A stretch of DNA of 64,000 nt from 3107 sp001483205 (lineage in GTDB: Bacteria > Pseudomonadota > Alphaproteobacteria > Rhodobacterales > Rhodobacteraceae). The stretch is taken from positions 2,455,145-2,519,144 of the forward strand of contig OZ219809.1 of assembly GCA_964291375.2 (NCBI GenBank), in the 5' to 3' direction. Below are positions 33,640 through 41,891 of this stretch, in pieces (positions within the stretch are counted from its first letter, which is position 1; every line of letters starts with the position of its first letter). The notes under the pieces were generated by a model. The model was not told where the DNA came from. It did not search any database and worked only from the letters and a program-made list of their open reading frames with translations. Position numbers and translations under genes: made by a program.

Positions 33640-35348
33640 TGCAAAAGACCGAATTTCGCAACTGGTTGGAAACCACAGAGGGCAAGAGCCAGATCACGGC
33701 GAATGCCTATGCCGACAGGTGTTCGGTGGTGGAGAATGACTTTGCCATCGAGCTTGAAAGGGAAACGCTGCAAGACGCGATTGCCAGGGTCATCGCCAGC
33801 GACAAGCTGTCGGACAACACCAAGGAGTCATACAAAACCGCCGTCAACGCCTACGCGCGGTTTCTTGGCATCACCACAGGCCGGAAAGCCCGGAAGAGGC
33901 GGAAAAAACCCGCCGCCCCCGGAATGGCCTATACAAACGGCAGGGTGACCCAGATTATTGGCGCTGTTGTCGATGTGCGCTTCGGCGACCGGTTGCCGGA
34001 GATTCTGAACGCGCTTGAGACCGATAACAACGGCAAGCGTCTGGTTCTCGAGGTCGCCCAGCACCTGGGCGAAAACACTGTCCGCGCGATTGCCATGGAC
34101 GCGACCGAGGGCCTCGTGCGCGGGCAGGAGGTCATCGATACCGGCGGGCCAATCACCGTGCCGGTCGGCAGCGCCACCCTGGGCCGTATCCTCAATGTGG
34201 TCGGCGAACCGGTGGACGAAGGCGGCGATGTGGTGGCCGAGGAACGCCGTCCCATCCACCGGCCCGCGCCCGAATTTGCCGAACAGGCCACCAGTGCCGA
34301 GATTCTGGTGACCGGCATCAAGGTGGTGGACCTTCTGGCCCCCTATTCCAAGGGCGGCAAGGTTGGCCTTTTCGGCGGGGCCGGGGTGGGCAAGACGGTG
34401 CTCATTCAGGAACTGATCAACAATATCGCCAAGGTGCATTCGGGCTTTTCGGTGTTCGCCGGTGTCGGCGAGCGGACCCGCGAAGGCAATGACCTCTATC
34501 ACGAGATGATCGATTCCGGGGTCATCAAGCCGGATAACCTGTCGGAATCGCAGGTGGCGCTGGTCTATGGCCAGATGAATGAGCCGCCGGGCGCACGGGC
34601 GCGGGTCGGGCTGACCGGCCTGACCCTTGCCGAACAGTTCCGCGACCAGTCAGGCACCGACGTTCTGTTTTTCGTCGATAACATCTTCCGCTTTACCCAG
34701 GCCGGGTCTGAGGTCTCGGCGCTTCTGGGCCGGATTCCCTCGGCGGTGGGCTATCAGCCGACACTCGCCACCGACATGGGCGCGTTGCAGGAGCGCATCA
34801 CCTCGACCAAGGCAGGGTCGATCACCTCGGTGCAGGCGATCTATGTGCCGGCGGACGACCTGACAGACCCGGCACCCGCGACCTCATTTGCCCATCTTGA
34901 CGCCACCACCGTGCTGTCGCGCGCAATATCGGAACTGGGCATCTATCCGGCGGTTGATCCGCTCGATTCCACCAGCCGCATTCTCGACCCGGCAATCGTC
35001 GGCGAAGAGCATTATCAGGTGGCCCGTGATGTGCAGGGCATCCTGCAACGCTACAAGTCCTTGCAGGACATCATCGCCATTCTCGGCATGGATGAGCTGT
35101 CTGAGGAGGACAAGCTGGTGGTGGCCCGCGCGCGCAAGATTCAGCGCTTCCTCAGCCAGCCGTTCGATGTGGCGAAGGTGTTTACCGGCTCCGAGGGGGT
35201 GCAGGTGCCGCTTGAGGAAACGATTCGCTCTTTCAGGGCGGTTGTGGCCGGGGAATATGACCACCTGCCCGAGGGGGCCTTTTACATGGTTGGCGGCATC
35301 GACGAAGTGGTGGCCAAGGCCGAGAAAATGGCCGCTGCCGCCGCCTGA
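33639..35348 (+). CDS. atpD: F1F0 ATP synthase subunit beta with unusual 95-residue N-terminal extension
   Basis: The catalytic beta subunit is complete: Walker A FGGAGVGKTVLIQELINN, GERTREGNDLY, and the signature PAVDPLDSTSRIL. Normal family members start at the residue equivalent to ATG 33924 (MAYTNGRVTQIIGAVVDVRF). Here the frame is open back to ATG 33639, which overlaps the atpG stop and has GCGGAGG upstream, whereas ATG 33924 has only a weak site. The extra 95 residues (QKTEFRNWLETTEGK, NTKESYKTAVNAYARFLG, then a basic RKARKRRKK tail) resemble the SAM-like core-binding domain of tyrosine recombinases and are less GC-rich than the neighbours. The cell may make a 569-residue fusion, or normal beta by internal initiation, or both. 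Confidence 0.93.
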   Translation: MQKTEFRNWLETTEGKSQITANAYADRCSVVENDFAIELERETLQDAIARVIASDKLSDNTKESYKTAVNAYARFLGITTGRKARKRRKKPAAPGMAYTNGRVTQIIGAVVDVRFGDRLPEILNALETDNNGKRLVLEVAQHLGENTVRAIAMDATEGLVRGQEVIDTGGPITVPVGSATLGRILNVVGEPVDEGGDVVAEERRPIHRPAPEFAEQATSAEILVTGIKVVDLLAPYSKGGKVGLFGGAGVGKTVLIQELINNIAKVHSGFSVFAGVGERTREGNDLYHEMIDSGVIKPDNLSESQVALVYGQMNEPPGARARVGLTGLTLAEQFRDQSGTDVLFFVDNIFRFTQAGSEVSALLGRIPSAVGYQPTLATDMGALQERITSTKAGSITSVQAIYVPADDLTDPAPATSFAHLDATTVLSRAISELGIYPAVDPLDSTSRILDPAIVGEEHYQVARDVQGILQRYKSLQDIIAILGMDELSEEDKLVVARARKIQRFLSQPFDVAKVFTGSEGVQVPLEETIRSFRAVVAGEYDHLPEGAFYMVGGIDEVVAKAEKMAAAAA

Positions 35349-35359
35349 AGGAGGGGCTG

Positions 35360-35761
35360 ATGTCCGATATGTTCCAGTTTGATCTGGTCTCGCCCGAGCA
35401 GAGGCTGGCGTCGTTCGGGGCGACGGCGGTGCGCCTGCCTGCGGCTGAGGGCGAAATGACGGTCATGGCCGGTCATGCGCCGGTCATCTCGACCCTGCGG
35501 CCGGGCGTGGTGCGGATTGAGGGCGGCGAGAGCGGGGAATATGTGATCACCGGCGGCTTTGTCGAGATCGGTGAGGGCGGGGTTGCGGTGCTGGCCGAAC
35601 GCGCCTGGCGGCGGGGGGATGACTGGCGCGGGGATGTGCAGGCGGTGCTGGATCAGGTGAGCGCCGGGCGGGACAGTGCCGCGCCCTCCGGGGACGGGGA
35701 CCGGGACGCCACGGACCTGCTGATCGCCGATCTGGGGGCGTTGCTGAAAGAGGCGGGGTGA
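35360..35761 (+). CDS. atpC: F1F0 ATP synthase subunit epsilon
   Basis: The 133-residue epsilon subunit sits at the base of the central stalk and can inhibit ATP hydrolysis. The N-terminal beta-sandwich is clear: FQFDLVSPEQRLASFGATAV, GEMTVMAGHAPVISTLRPG and YVITGGFVEIGEGGVAVLAE. The C-terminal part is Asp/Gly-rich. It starts 11 bases after atpD with GAAGGAGG as ribosome-binding site and ends the operon; a GGTCC(GGC)GGACC hairpin followed by GTTT at 35777-35793 may terminate transcription. Confidence 0.95.
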   Translation: MSDMFQFDLVSPEQRLASFGATAVRLPAAEGEMTVMAGHAPVISTLRPGVVRIEGGESGEYVITGGFVEIGEGGVAVLAERAWRRGDDWRGDVQAVLDQVSAGRDSAAPSGDGDRDATDLLIADLGALLKEAG

Positions 35762-35776
35762 GCCTGTCGGGTCTGA

Positions 35777-35793
35777 GGTCCGGCGGACCGTTT
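35777..35793 (+). terminator. Hairpin after atpC
   Basis: GGTCC (35777-35781) and GGACC (35785-35789) form a short GC hairpin followed by GTTTC, between the convergent atpC and fkbM ends. The same core recurs inside the intergenic repeat at 43584-43606 and 62207-62229, so it may be a repeat remnant used as a terminator. Confidence 0.4.
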
Positions 35794-35813
35794 CAGGGTC
35801 AAACGGGTGGAGC

Positions 35814-36686
35814 CTAATGACGGCGTGGTCCGGTCCGGCGTTCAAGGTGGATATTTACTCTGTCACTGAATGTGACCCGATACCCTGCATCTTGCAAGAC
35901 CTGAACAAGGTCGGTCTTCCAGACATCCTGGTGCGCCTTTTCGAGAATGAAGTAGAATGGCCAATCATCCCGGGGCGTGGCTTCGAGATACGGAAGAATC
36001 GCGCGATCCTCAAAGCCTTCCACATCGGCCTTCAGAATATCTATTTTTGCAAGACCCGCTGCCGTTGCTGCCTCTTTCAGCGTCACCACGTCAACCATGA
36101 TTGCCTGCCCCGAATCCCCCTTCCCGACGTGTAATGTGTTTTGCCCGGCGTTCCGGGAATTGGGCTGGAACAGCGGCAATCTGCCAGCCTCATCAGCAAC
36201 GGCGGCGCACACAAGGGTAACGTTCGTAACACCGTTGAATGACAGGTTACGGCGAAATTTCTCCACCGTTACCGGATGCGGCTCGAAAGCGAGTATCCGG
36301 CTTTGGGCTGTCAGCCATTTTGCCATCTCAAGCGTATAAAGTCCGACATTGCCGCCAATATCCACGAAATTCAGCGTCATCCCCCGGAAACGCTTTATAA
36401 CGTCAATATCGGCTTCATCGTGATGCCTGCCATCCAGAACGATATTCATATCCCCGGCGTTCGTGTGCGGCGACAGCCGAAGCCTTATATCCCTCCAGAT
36501 GACATCATAGCTGCGCTTGGTCTTGCGCACCCAGTGCTTTGCAAATATTCGACTCAATTTGGAAAGCGATGTCGTGCGCCTCGTGCCGCTTGTGCCCAGA
36601 ACCCACCTGTCAAAACCACGCGGGGCACACTGCCCGAACGGCTCGAAAGTATCTTCCGTGTTCCTGCCGTTTTCCATCAATTCCAT
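35814..36686 (-). CDS. FkbM family methyltransferase
   Basis: The 290-residue protein carries the FkbM core: LNFVDIGGNVGLYTLEMAKW as cofactor loop, ILAFEPHPVTVEKFRRNL, and the conserved DILKADVEGFEDRAI. FkbM enzymes O-methylate diverse small molecules and glycans; the substrate here is unknown. ATG 36686 has GGGAG five bases upstream. It follows sdhA on the same strand after 17 bases, in the position where sdhB would be expected, and is lower in GC than its neighbours, which suggests later insertion. Confidence 0.88.
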   Translation of the reverse strand: MELMENGRNTEDTFEPFGQCAPRGFDRWVLGTSGTRRTTSLSKLSRIFAKHWVRKTKRSYDVIWRDIRLRLSPHTNAGDMNIVLDGRHHDEADIDVIKRFRGMTLNFVDIGGNVGLYTLEMAKWLTAQSRILAFEPHPVTVEKFRRNLSFNGVTNVTLVCAAVADEAGRLPLFQPNSRNAGQNTLHVGKGDSGQAIMVDVVTLKEAATAAGLAKIDILKADVEGFEDRAILPYLEATPRDDWPFYFILEKAHQDVWKTDLVQVLQDAGYRVTFSDRVNIHLERRTGPRRH

Positions 36687-36703
36687 GCTCCCGCCGCGCC
36701 CCC

Positions 36704-38509
36704 TCAAAACGTCCGCTTTTTCGGCGCGATTTTCGCGGGCGAGATACCGCCGCCCTCTTCCGTCGTCAGCGGCTCGGTGATCACCGGGCGATAGCTGAGC
36801 GCCACCTTGCCGCCATCGACCCGGGCGATGGTGTGGACGCGCCAGCTCTTGTCATCGCGCTCAGGAAAATCCTCATGCGCGTGCGCGCCCCGGCTTTCAT
36901 GGCGCGCCTCTGCCCCGCAGATCGTCGCCAGCGCATTCGGCATCAGGTTGGCCAGCTCCAGCGTCTCCATCAGGTCAGAGTTCCACACCAGCGTCCTGTC
37001 GGTCACATGCACATCCTCCAGTTTCGCGGCAATCGCGGTCATCTTGCCGACGCCCGCTTTCAGGGTCTCTGAGGTGCGGAACACCGCCGCATCCGCCTGC
37101 ATCGTCTTTTGCATCTCCAGCCGCAATTCGGCGGTTGGCGCGCCGCCCGAGGCATGGCGCAAACGGTCAAACCGGTCAAACGCCTGATCCACCGAAGCCC
37201 GGTTCAGCGCCTCGTTCGGCGCGTCCCTCTCAACCACCTGCCCCGCGCGCAGCGCAGCGGCCCGGCCAAAGACCACCAGATCGATCAGCGAATTGGACCC
37301 CAGCCGGTTCGCCCCGTGGACCGACGCGCAACCCGCCTCACCCACCGCCATCAGCCCCGGCAGAACGGCATTCGGGTCATCCCCGGTCGGGTTGATCACC
37401 TCTCCCCAGTAATTGGTCGGAATGCCGCCCATATTGTAATGGACTGTCGGCAGAACCGGGATCGGCTCTCGCGTGACATCAACACCGGCGAAAATCCGCG
37501 CACTTTCCGAGATGCCGGGCAGACGTTCGGCCAGCGCGTCCGCCGGCAGGTGGCTGAGGTTGAGGTGGATATGATCGCCCTCTGCGCCCACGCCCCGGCC
37601 CTCGCGTATCTCGATGGTCATCGACCGGGACACATAATCGCGCGGCGCGAGATCCTTGTATTGCGGCGCATAGCGTTCCATGAACCGCTCGCCTTCCGCA
37701 TTGGTCAGATAGCCGCCCTCGCCGCGCGCGCCCTCGGTGATCAGACAGCCGGAGCCATAGATGCCGGTGGGGTGGAACTGAACAAACTCCATATCCTGAA
37801 GCGCCAGCCCCGCCCGCGCCGCCATGCCGCCGCCGTCACCGGTGCAGGTATGGGCAGAGGTGGCCGAGAAATAGGCACGCCCGTAGCCGCCGGTCGCCAG
37901 CACCACCATTCGGGCGCTGAAGACGTGGAAACTGCCGTCATCGAGCTTCCAGCAGACAACACCCTGGCACCGCCCGTCTTTGGTCATCACCAGATCAATG
38001 GCGAAATACTCGATATAGAACTCTGCCTTGTTCTTTACCGATTGCCCGTAGAGCGTGTGCAGGATCGCATGGCCGGTCCGGTCAGCCGCGGCGCATGTGC
38101 GCTGCACCGGGGGGCCTTCGCCGAACTCGGTGGTATGGCCGCCGAAAGGACGCTGATAGATTTTGCCCTCTTCGGTGCGGGAAAACGGCACCCCGTAATG
38201 TTCCAGCTCATAGACGGCTTTCGGGGCTTCGCGGGCCAGATATTCCATCGCATCGGTATCACCCAGCCAGTCCGATCCTTTCACCGTGTCATACATGTGC
38301 CACTGCCAGTTGTCCGGCCCCATATTGCCGAGCGAGGCCGCAATCCCCCCCTGCGCCGCAACGGTGTGCGACCGGGTGGGGAAGACCTTGGTCACGCAGG
38401 CCGTGCGCAGCCCCTGCTCGGCCATGCCCAGTGTCGCGCGCAGACCGGCACCGCCCGCCCCCACCACAACCACGTCATACTCATGGGTTTCGTATTCGTA
38501 TGCGGTCAT
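36704..38509 (-). CDS. sdhA: Succinate dehydrogenase flavoprotein subunit
   Basis: The 601-residue catalytic subunit of complex II oxidises succinate to fumarate. It shows the FAD fold VVVVGAGGAGLRATLGMAEQ, the covalent-FAD histidine in RSHTVAAQGGI, HTGHAILH-type segment DRTGHAILHTLYGQ, and the active-site region with RSMTIEIREGRG and HYNMGGIPTN. ATG 38509 was preferred to an in-frame TTG six bases earlier; AAGGAGC precedes it. It lies downstream of sdhC and sdhD on the minus strand. The iron-sulfur subunit gene sdhB, normally close by in Rhodobacterales, is absent from this locus. Confidence 0.97.
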   Translation of the reverse strand: MTAYEYETHEYDVVVVGAGGAGLRATLGMAEQGLRTACVTKVFPTRSHTVAAQGGIAASLGNMGPDNWQWHMYDTVKGSDWLGDTDAMEYLAREAPKAVYELEHYGVPFSRTEEGKIYQRPFGGHTTEFGEGPPVQRTCAAADRTGHAILHTLYGQSVKNKAEFYIEYFAIDLVMTKDGRCQGVVCWKLDDGSFHVFSARMVVLATGGYGRAYFSATSAHTCTGDGGGMAARAGLALQDMEFVQFHPTGIYGSGCLITEGARGEGGYLTNAEGERFMERYAPQYKDLAPRDYVSRSMTIEIREGRGVGAEGDHIHLNLSHLPADALAERLPGISESARIFAGVDVTREPIPVLPTVHYNMGGIPTNYWGEVINPTGDDPNAVLPGLMAVGEAGCASVHGANRLGSNSLIDLVVFGRAAALRAGQVVERDAPNEALNRASVDQAFDRFDRLRHASGGAPTAELRLEMQKTMQADAAVFRTSETLKAGVGKMTAIAAKLEDVHVTDRTLVWNSDLMETLELANLMPNALATICGAEARHESRGAHAHEDFPERDDKSWRVHTIARVDGGKVALSYRPVITEPLTTEEGGGISPAKIAPKKRTF

Positions 38510-38521
38510 GGGCAAAGCTCC

Positions 38522-38893
38522 TTACAGGGCAAGACGGACAAGTGCGAAAAGCCCGGCGGTGATTGCGGTATAGCTGATGCAGGCGGCGGCGATGATCAGC
38601 ACCGTGCGCGTCGCCCCTTTGGTGTAATCCTCGATCATGGTCTGAACGCCGGTTCGGAAATGGATGAACCCCACCACCAGCGTCAGCGCCGCAACGATTG
38701 CCGGGAAGGGCCGGGCATAATAGGCGGTGACCGTGGCGTGGTCCGCCCCCAGAATGCCCCCGAAGGTAAAGACGAACAGCGGCGTCAGAACCGCCAGCGC
38801 GACGGCGCTGATGATCATTCGCCAGTGGCGGCGCACACCCGAGCGGGCAGAGCCTTGCCCGGTGGCGCGCTTGCGGTCGGTCAGATAGGCCAT
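38522..38893 (-). CDS. sdhD: Succinate dehydrogenase membrane anchor subunit D
   Basis: A 123-residue protein with three hydrophobic segments (about residues 27-49, 60-80 and 97-118) and the conserved haem/quinone region FIHFRTGVQTMIEDYTKG. It anchors complex II in the inner membrane. The N-terminus is hydrophilic and basic. It lies 10 bases after sdhC and 12 bases before sdhA, all one operon. Confidence 0.93.
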   Translation of the reverse strand: MAYLTDRKRATGQGSARSGVRRHWRMIISAVALAVLTPLFVFTFGGILGADHATVTAYYARPFPAIVAALTLVVGFIHFRTGVQTMIEDYTKGATRTVLIIAAACISYTAITAGLFALVRLAL

Positions 38894-38903
38894 CGTCCCC
38901 CCC

Positions 38904-39287
38904 TTACAGCACGATCACCGTCAGCACGGTCAGAACGACCGATCCGACGACGACAATCCAGGCCAGCCTCTCGGCCTGATCAAGCTCGAAACCGCGCCCG
39001 GATTCCCAGTAGAGATGCCTCAGCCCGGCCAGAAAGTGATACCAGAGCGCCCAGAGCGAACCCAGCATCACCAGATCACCGAACCAGGATGTCAGCACCC
39101 CGTTGGCAAGGTTGAAATGCGTCTCACCCGTGGCCGCCGCCAACAGCCACCAAACGACCAGAAGCGCGCCCGCGATCAGCGCGTTGCCGGTGATCCGGGT
39201 CAGGATCGAGGTGACCGAGGTGTATTGCGGCCGGTAGATGGACAGATGCGGGGAAAGCGGCCTGTGCCCCCTATTCACGTCAGCCAT
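38904..39287 (-). CDS. sdhC: Succinate dehydrogenase cytochrome b556 subunit C
   Basis: The 127-residue protein begins NRGHRPLSPHLSIYRPQYTSVTSILTR, the conserved SdhC signature, and has three membrane segments. The haem ligand histidine is in the segment HFLAGLRHLYWESGRGFEL. It is the first gene of the sdhCDA operon; the promoter must lie in 39288-39400, where no clear boxes are seen. Confidence 0.95.
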   Translation of the reverse strand: MADVNRGHRPLSPHLSIYRPQYTSVTSILTRITGNALIAGALLVVWWLLAAATGETHFNLANGVLTSWFGDLVMLGSLWALWYHFLAGLRHLYWESGRGFELDQAERLAWIVVVGSVVLTVLTVIVL

Positions 39288-40075
39288 GGCGAAGACCTTT
39301 CGGCTTTGTCTTTGTGTCTTGTGCCATCAATACCGAAAAAACGCCATATGTCACCTGCCGGGGGCAGCATTTTTGCGCAAAGACCTCTGCATGATGCCCG
39401 AGCCGGGCGGGACGGGTTGGGTGCCGACGCGCCAATAGGTCAGAGGTATTGTCCTTATCCGCGGATAAGCCGCCGCCCCCCCGTGCCGGAACAGAGGCGT
39501 GACCCGTCCGAAAGGCAGCGCCCGACCCGGCGGGTGCAAAGCGCCCGGCCCGGCAAGGGGGGCGCGCGCCGCCTACCCCATTGAGAGGTAGACGGCGCGG
39601 CCCGGTCTTGCGACCGGGCGGGACGGGTTGGCCACTGACGCGCCAATAGGTCAGAGGCGTTGACCTTATCCGCGGATAAGCCGCGGCCCTTGCCGGAACA
39701 GAGGCGCAACCCGTCCGAAGGGCAGCGCCCGGCCCGGCGGAAGCGAAGCGCCCGCCATGGGGCGGGGCGGGCGCTGCCCGGTCTGGCGACCGGGCGGAAC
39801 AGGGCCGGGGCTTGGACTCAAAACTCGGGCGTCACGCTATAGGCGGCCAAATTGTCCCGCCCGGTGCTTGCTGCCCAGTCAGCGCCTGCCTGCCCCCCGC
39901 AAGGGGGCGCGCGCGCCGCCTACCCCATTGAGAGGTAGACGGCGCGGCCCGGTCTTGCGACCGGGCGGGACGGGTTGGCCACTGACGCACCAATAGGTCA
40001 GAAGCCTTGACCTTATCCGCGGATAAGCCCGCCCCCTCTGACCTTATCCGCGGATAAGGTCCGCTCCTTACGGGC
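39288..40075. repeat. Long intergenic region of tandem mosaic repeats
   Basis: These 788 bases between sdhC and galU contain no gene. About 120 bp, starting GCGCCGCCTACCCCATTGAG and running to CTTATCCGCGGATAAG, occur twice (about 39556-39680 and 39905-40027). The palindrome CTTATCCGCGGATAAG is at 39454-39469, 39665-39680, 40012-40027 and 40043-40058, each preceded by a CCAATAGGTCAGA motif except the last. Hairpins such as CCCGGTCTTGCGACCGGG are repeated. The same modules occur in other core gaps. Confidence 0.9.
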
Positions 40076-40957
40076 CTATCGGCCCGGCCCGAGCTCCGCC
40101 AGATACCGCGACAGGTCATCGCGCAAATCGTCACGGGCCAGCCCGAAGGCAACCGTGGCCCGCAGGAACCCGGCCTTCGACCCGCAGTCAAAACGCTGCC
40201 CCCGAAACCGCAGACCGTATACGTCGCGCCCGCTGCTGATCTCTTCGGCAATCGCGTCGGTCAACTGCACCTCGCCGCCCGCGCCCGCCCCGATCCGGTT
40301 CAGATTGTCCAGAACATGGGGCGACAGGATGTAGCGCCCGATAACCGCAAGGCTGGAGGGCGCAGACCCCGGCGCGGGTTTTTCGACCATCCCCCTGACC
40401 GAGACCATCGCCCCCATGTCCTGTTTCACATCCAGAACGCCGTAGGCAGAGACATGCTCCGGCGGCACTTCCATCGCCGCCACCATCGACCCGCCGGTTG
40501 TCTCATACGCCTCGACCATCTGCTGCAAACAGGGTTTTTCCGCCGCGATCACGTCATCGGGCAGGATAACCGCGAAAGGCTCATTGGCGATCAGCCGGCG
40601 GGCGCACCACACCGCATGACCCAGACCCAGCGGACGGTTCTGCCGGATATAGGCGATTGCCCCGCTGTCCATGTTGGTCGGTTGCAGGATGTCGAGCAGA
40701 TCATCCCGGCCCTTTTCCTTAAGCAGGTTTTCAAGCTCCGGTGCGCGGTCGAAATAATCTTCGAGCGCGCTCTTGCCGCGGGCGGTGACAAAGATGAACT
40801 CCCTGATCCCGGCGGCGCGGGCCTCGTCAATCGCATACTGGATCAACGGCCTGTCCACCAGGGTCATTATTTCCTTCGGTGCCGCCTTGGTGGCGGGCAG
40901 AAAGCGGGTTCCCATTCCGGCAACGGGAAAGATGGCCTTGGTTACAATGCCCGGCAT
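40076..40957 (-). CDS. galU: UTP-glucose-1-phosphate uridylyltransferase
   Basis: The 293-residue enzyme makes UDP-glucose for envelope polysaccharides. Its nucleotidyltransferase signature is FPVAGMGTRFLPATKAAPKE, followed by the substrate region GLGHAVWCAR, PFAVILPDD and the lysine in VEKPAP; FDCGSKAGFLRA is near the end. ATG 40957 was preferred to GTG 40966 because the latter overlaps the GAGG that serves as ribosome-binding site. It stands alone, flanked by repeat regions on both sides. Confidence 0.96.
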   Translation of the reverse strand: MPGIVTKAIFPVAGMGTRFLPATKAAPKEIMTLVDRPLIQYAIDEARAAGIREFIFVTARGKSALEDYFDRAPELENLLKEKGRDDLLDILQPTNMDSGAIAYIRQNRPLGLGHAVWCARRLIANEPFAVILPDDVIAAEKPCLQQMVEAYETTGGSMVAAMEVPPEHVSAYGVLDVKQDMGAMVSVRGMVEKPAPGSAPSSLAVIGRYILSPHVLDNLNRIGAGAGGEVQLTDAIAEEISSGRDVYGLRFRGQRFDCGSKAGFLRATVAFGLARDDLRDDLSRYLAELGPGR

Positions 40958-41218
40958 TGACTGCACCTCATCATCATGCGCGCGCCCCTGTTCGTGTATC
41001 CTGTCGGCATTCGGGCTTTCGCCGTGCCGATACGACCTTCCTTAAGGCGCTATGGCTTGACAAGCAGTAAATCATGGCCGGGGGGTGGTGCGCCAGTGGC
41101 AAGCGCTTTGCCGGGGCAGATGCGGGAGCAGCCCGGCAAAGGGGGCCGTGGCTTATCCGCGGATAAGGGCAGCACCTCTGACCTATTGGCGCACCGGCGG
41201 CCAACCCGCCCCGCCGGT
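40958..41218. repeat. Intergenic repeat region between galU and the HPr gene
   Basis: The first 110 bases should hold the galU promoter. From about 41085 to the HPr stop the sequence is an inverted copy of the mosaic repeat, with CTTATCCGCGGATAAG at 41152-41167 and CTCTGACCTATTGGCGC at about 41176. No gene is seen. Confidence 0.75.
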
Positions 41219-41488
41219 TCAAAAATCCTCGCCAAACCCGTCGGCAATCAGCGCCTCAAGCGCATCGGCAAGCCTGTCGGCCTCCGGCCCGCGGGTGGTC
41301 ACCTCAACCGACGTTCCCCTGGCGGCGGCCAGCATCAGCAGCCCCATGATCGAATCCCCCGCCGCGGTCAGCCCGTCGCGGGACACCTCAGCCGAGGCAT
41401 CATGGGCCTCGACCACCTCGACCAGCCGGGCCGACGCGCGGGCGTGCAGGCCCTTTTCATTCACGATCACAAACGTTCTTGTCGCCAC
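41219..41488 (-). CDS. Phosphocarrier protein HPr
   Basis: The 89-residue protein has the HPr signature FVIVNEKGLHARASARLVEV with the phosphorylated histidine in GLHARAS, the regulatory serine in AAGDSIMGLLMLAAARGT and a normal C-terminus. GTG 41488 has GGGAGGTTT upstream and overlaps the end of the EIIA gene. Together with EIIA(Man), RapZ and the short HPr kinase it forms the alphaproteobacterial regulatory PTS, which senses carbon and nitrogen state and does not transport sugar. Enzyme I is not in the window. Confidence 0.93.
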   Translation of the reverse strand: MATRTFVIVNEKGLHARASARLVEVVEAHDASAEVSRDGLTAAGDSIMGLLMLAAARGTSVEVTTRGPEADRLADALEALIADGFGEDF

Positions 41489-41891
41489 GCGAAACCTCCC
41501 CCTCCGAAGCGCCGTTGCAACTGTCGATATAGCGCCTGCCCGCCGCCAGTGCCGCCTCGACCGCCTGCACAAAAGGCTTGCGGCGGCATTTGGCCAGTTT
41601 GACCAGAAGCGGCAGGTTGGCCCCGTAAATCACCTTGCGGTTTTCCGCACGACAGGCGCGCATCGACAGGTTAGAGGGCGAGCCGCCGAACATGTCGGTG
41701 ACAACCACCACCCCGTCGCCCCGGTCCACCGCATCGGCGGCATCGCAAATTTCCTGTTCCTTCGCGGCCCGGTCATCGGCGACCTCAATCGAGATCGCCC
41801 GCAGGGTTTCCTGCGCGCCGACGACATGCTCGACGGCGGCCTTGTATTCACGGGCCAACCCCCCGTGGGCAACGATCACGATCCCGATCAC
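41457..41891 (-). CDS. PTS system mannose-family EIIA domain protein
   Basis: The 144-residue protein is a single EIIA(Man)-type domain: IGIVIVAHGGLAREYKAAVE contains the phosphorylated histidine, and VVVVTDMFGGSPSNLSMRA is the conserved second motif. It accepts phosphate from HPr. GTG 41891 overlaps the end of rapZ and its 3' end overlaps the HPr start, so the four genes are translationally coupled. No IIB or IIC transport domains are linked, so the role is regulatory. Confidence 0.92.
   Translation of the reverse strand: MIGIVIVAHGGLAREYKAAVEHVVGAQETLRAISIEVADDRAAKEQEICDAADAVDRGDGVVVVTDMFGGSPSNLSMRACRAENRKVIYGANLPLLVKLAKCRRKPFVQAVEAALAAGRRYIDSCNGASEGEVSRGDKNVCDRE

Noticed and set aside
37109..39115. 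Long plus-strand open frame of 668 codons
   Set aside because: It is the antisense shadow of sdhA and sdhD; it has no family-like motifs and arises from high GC.
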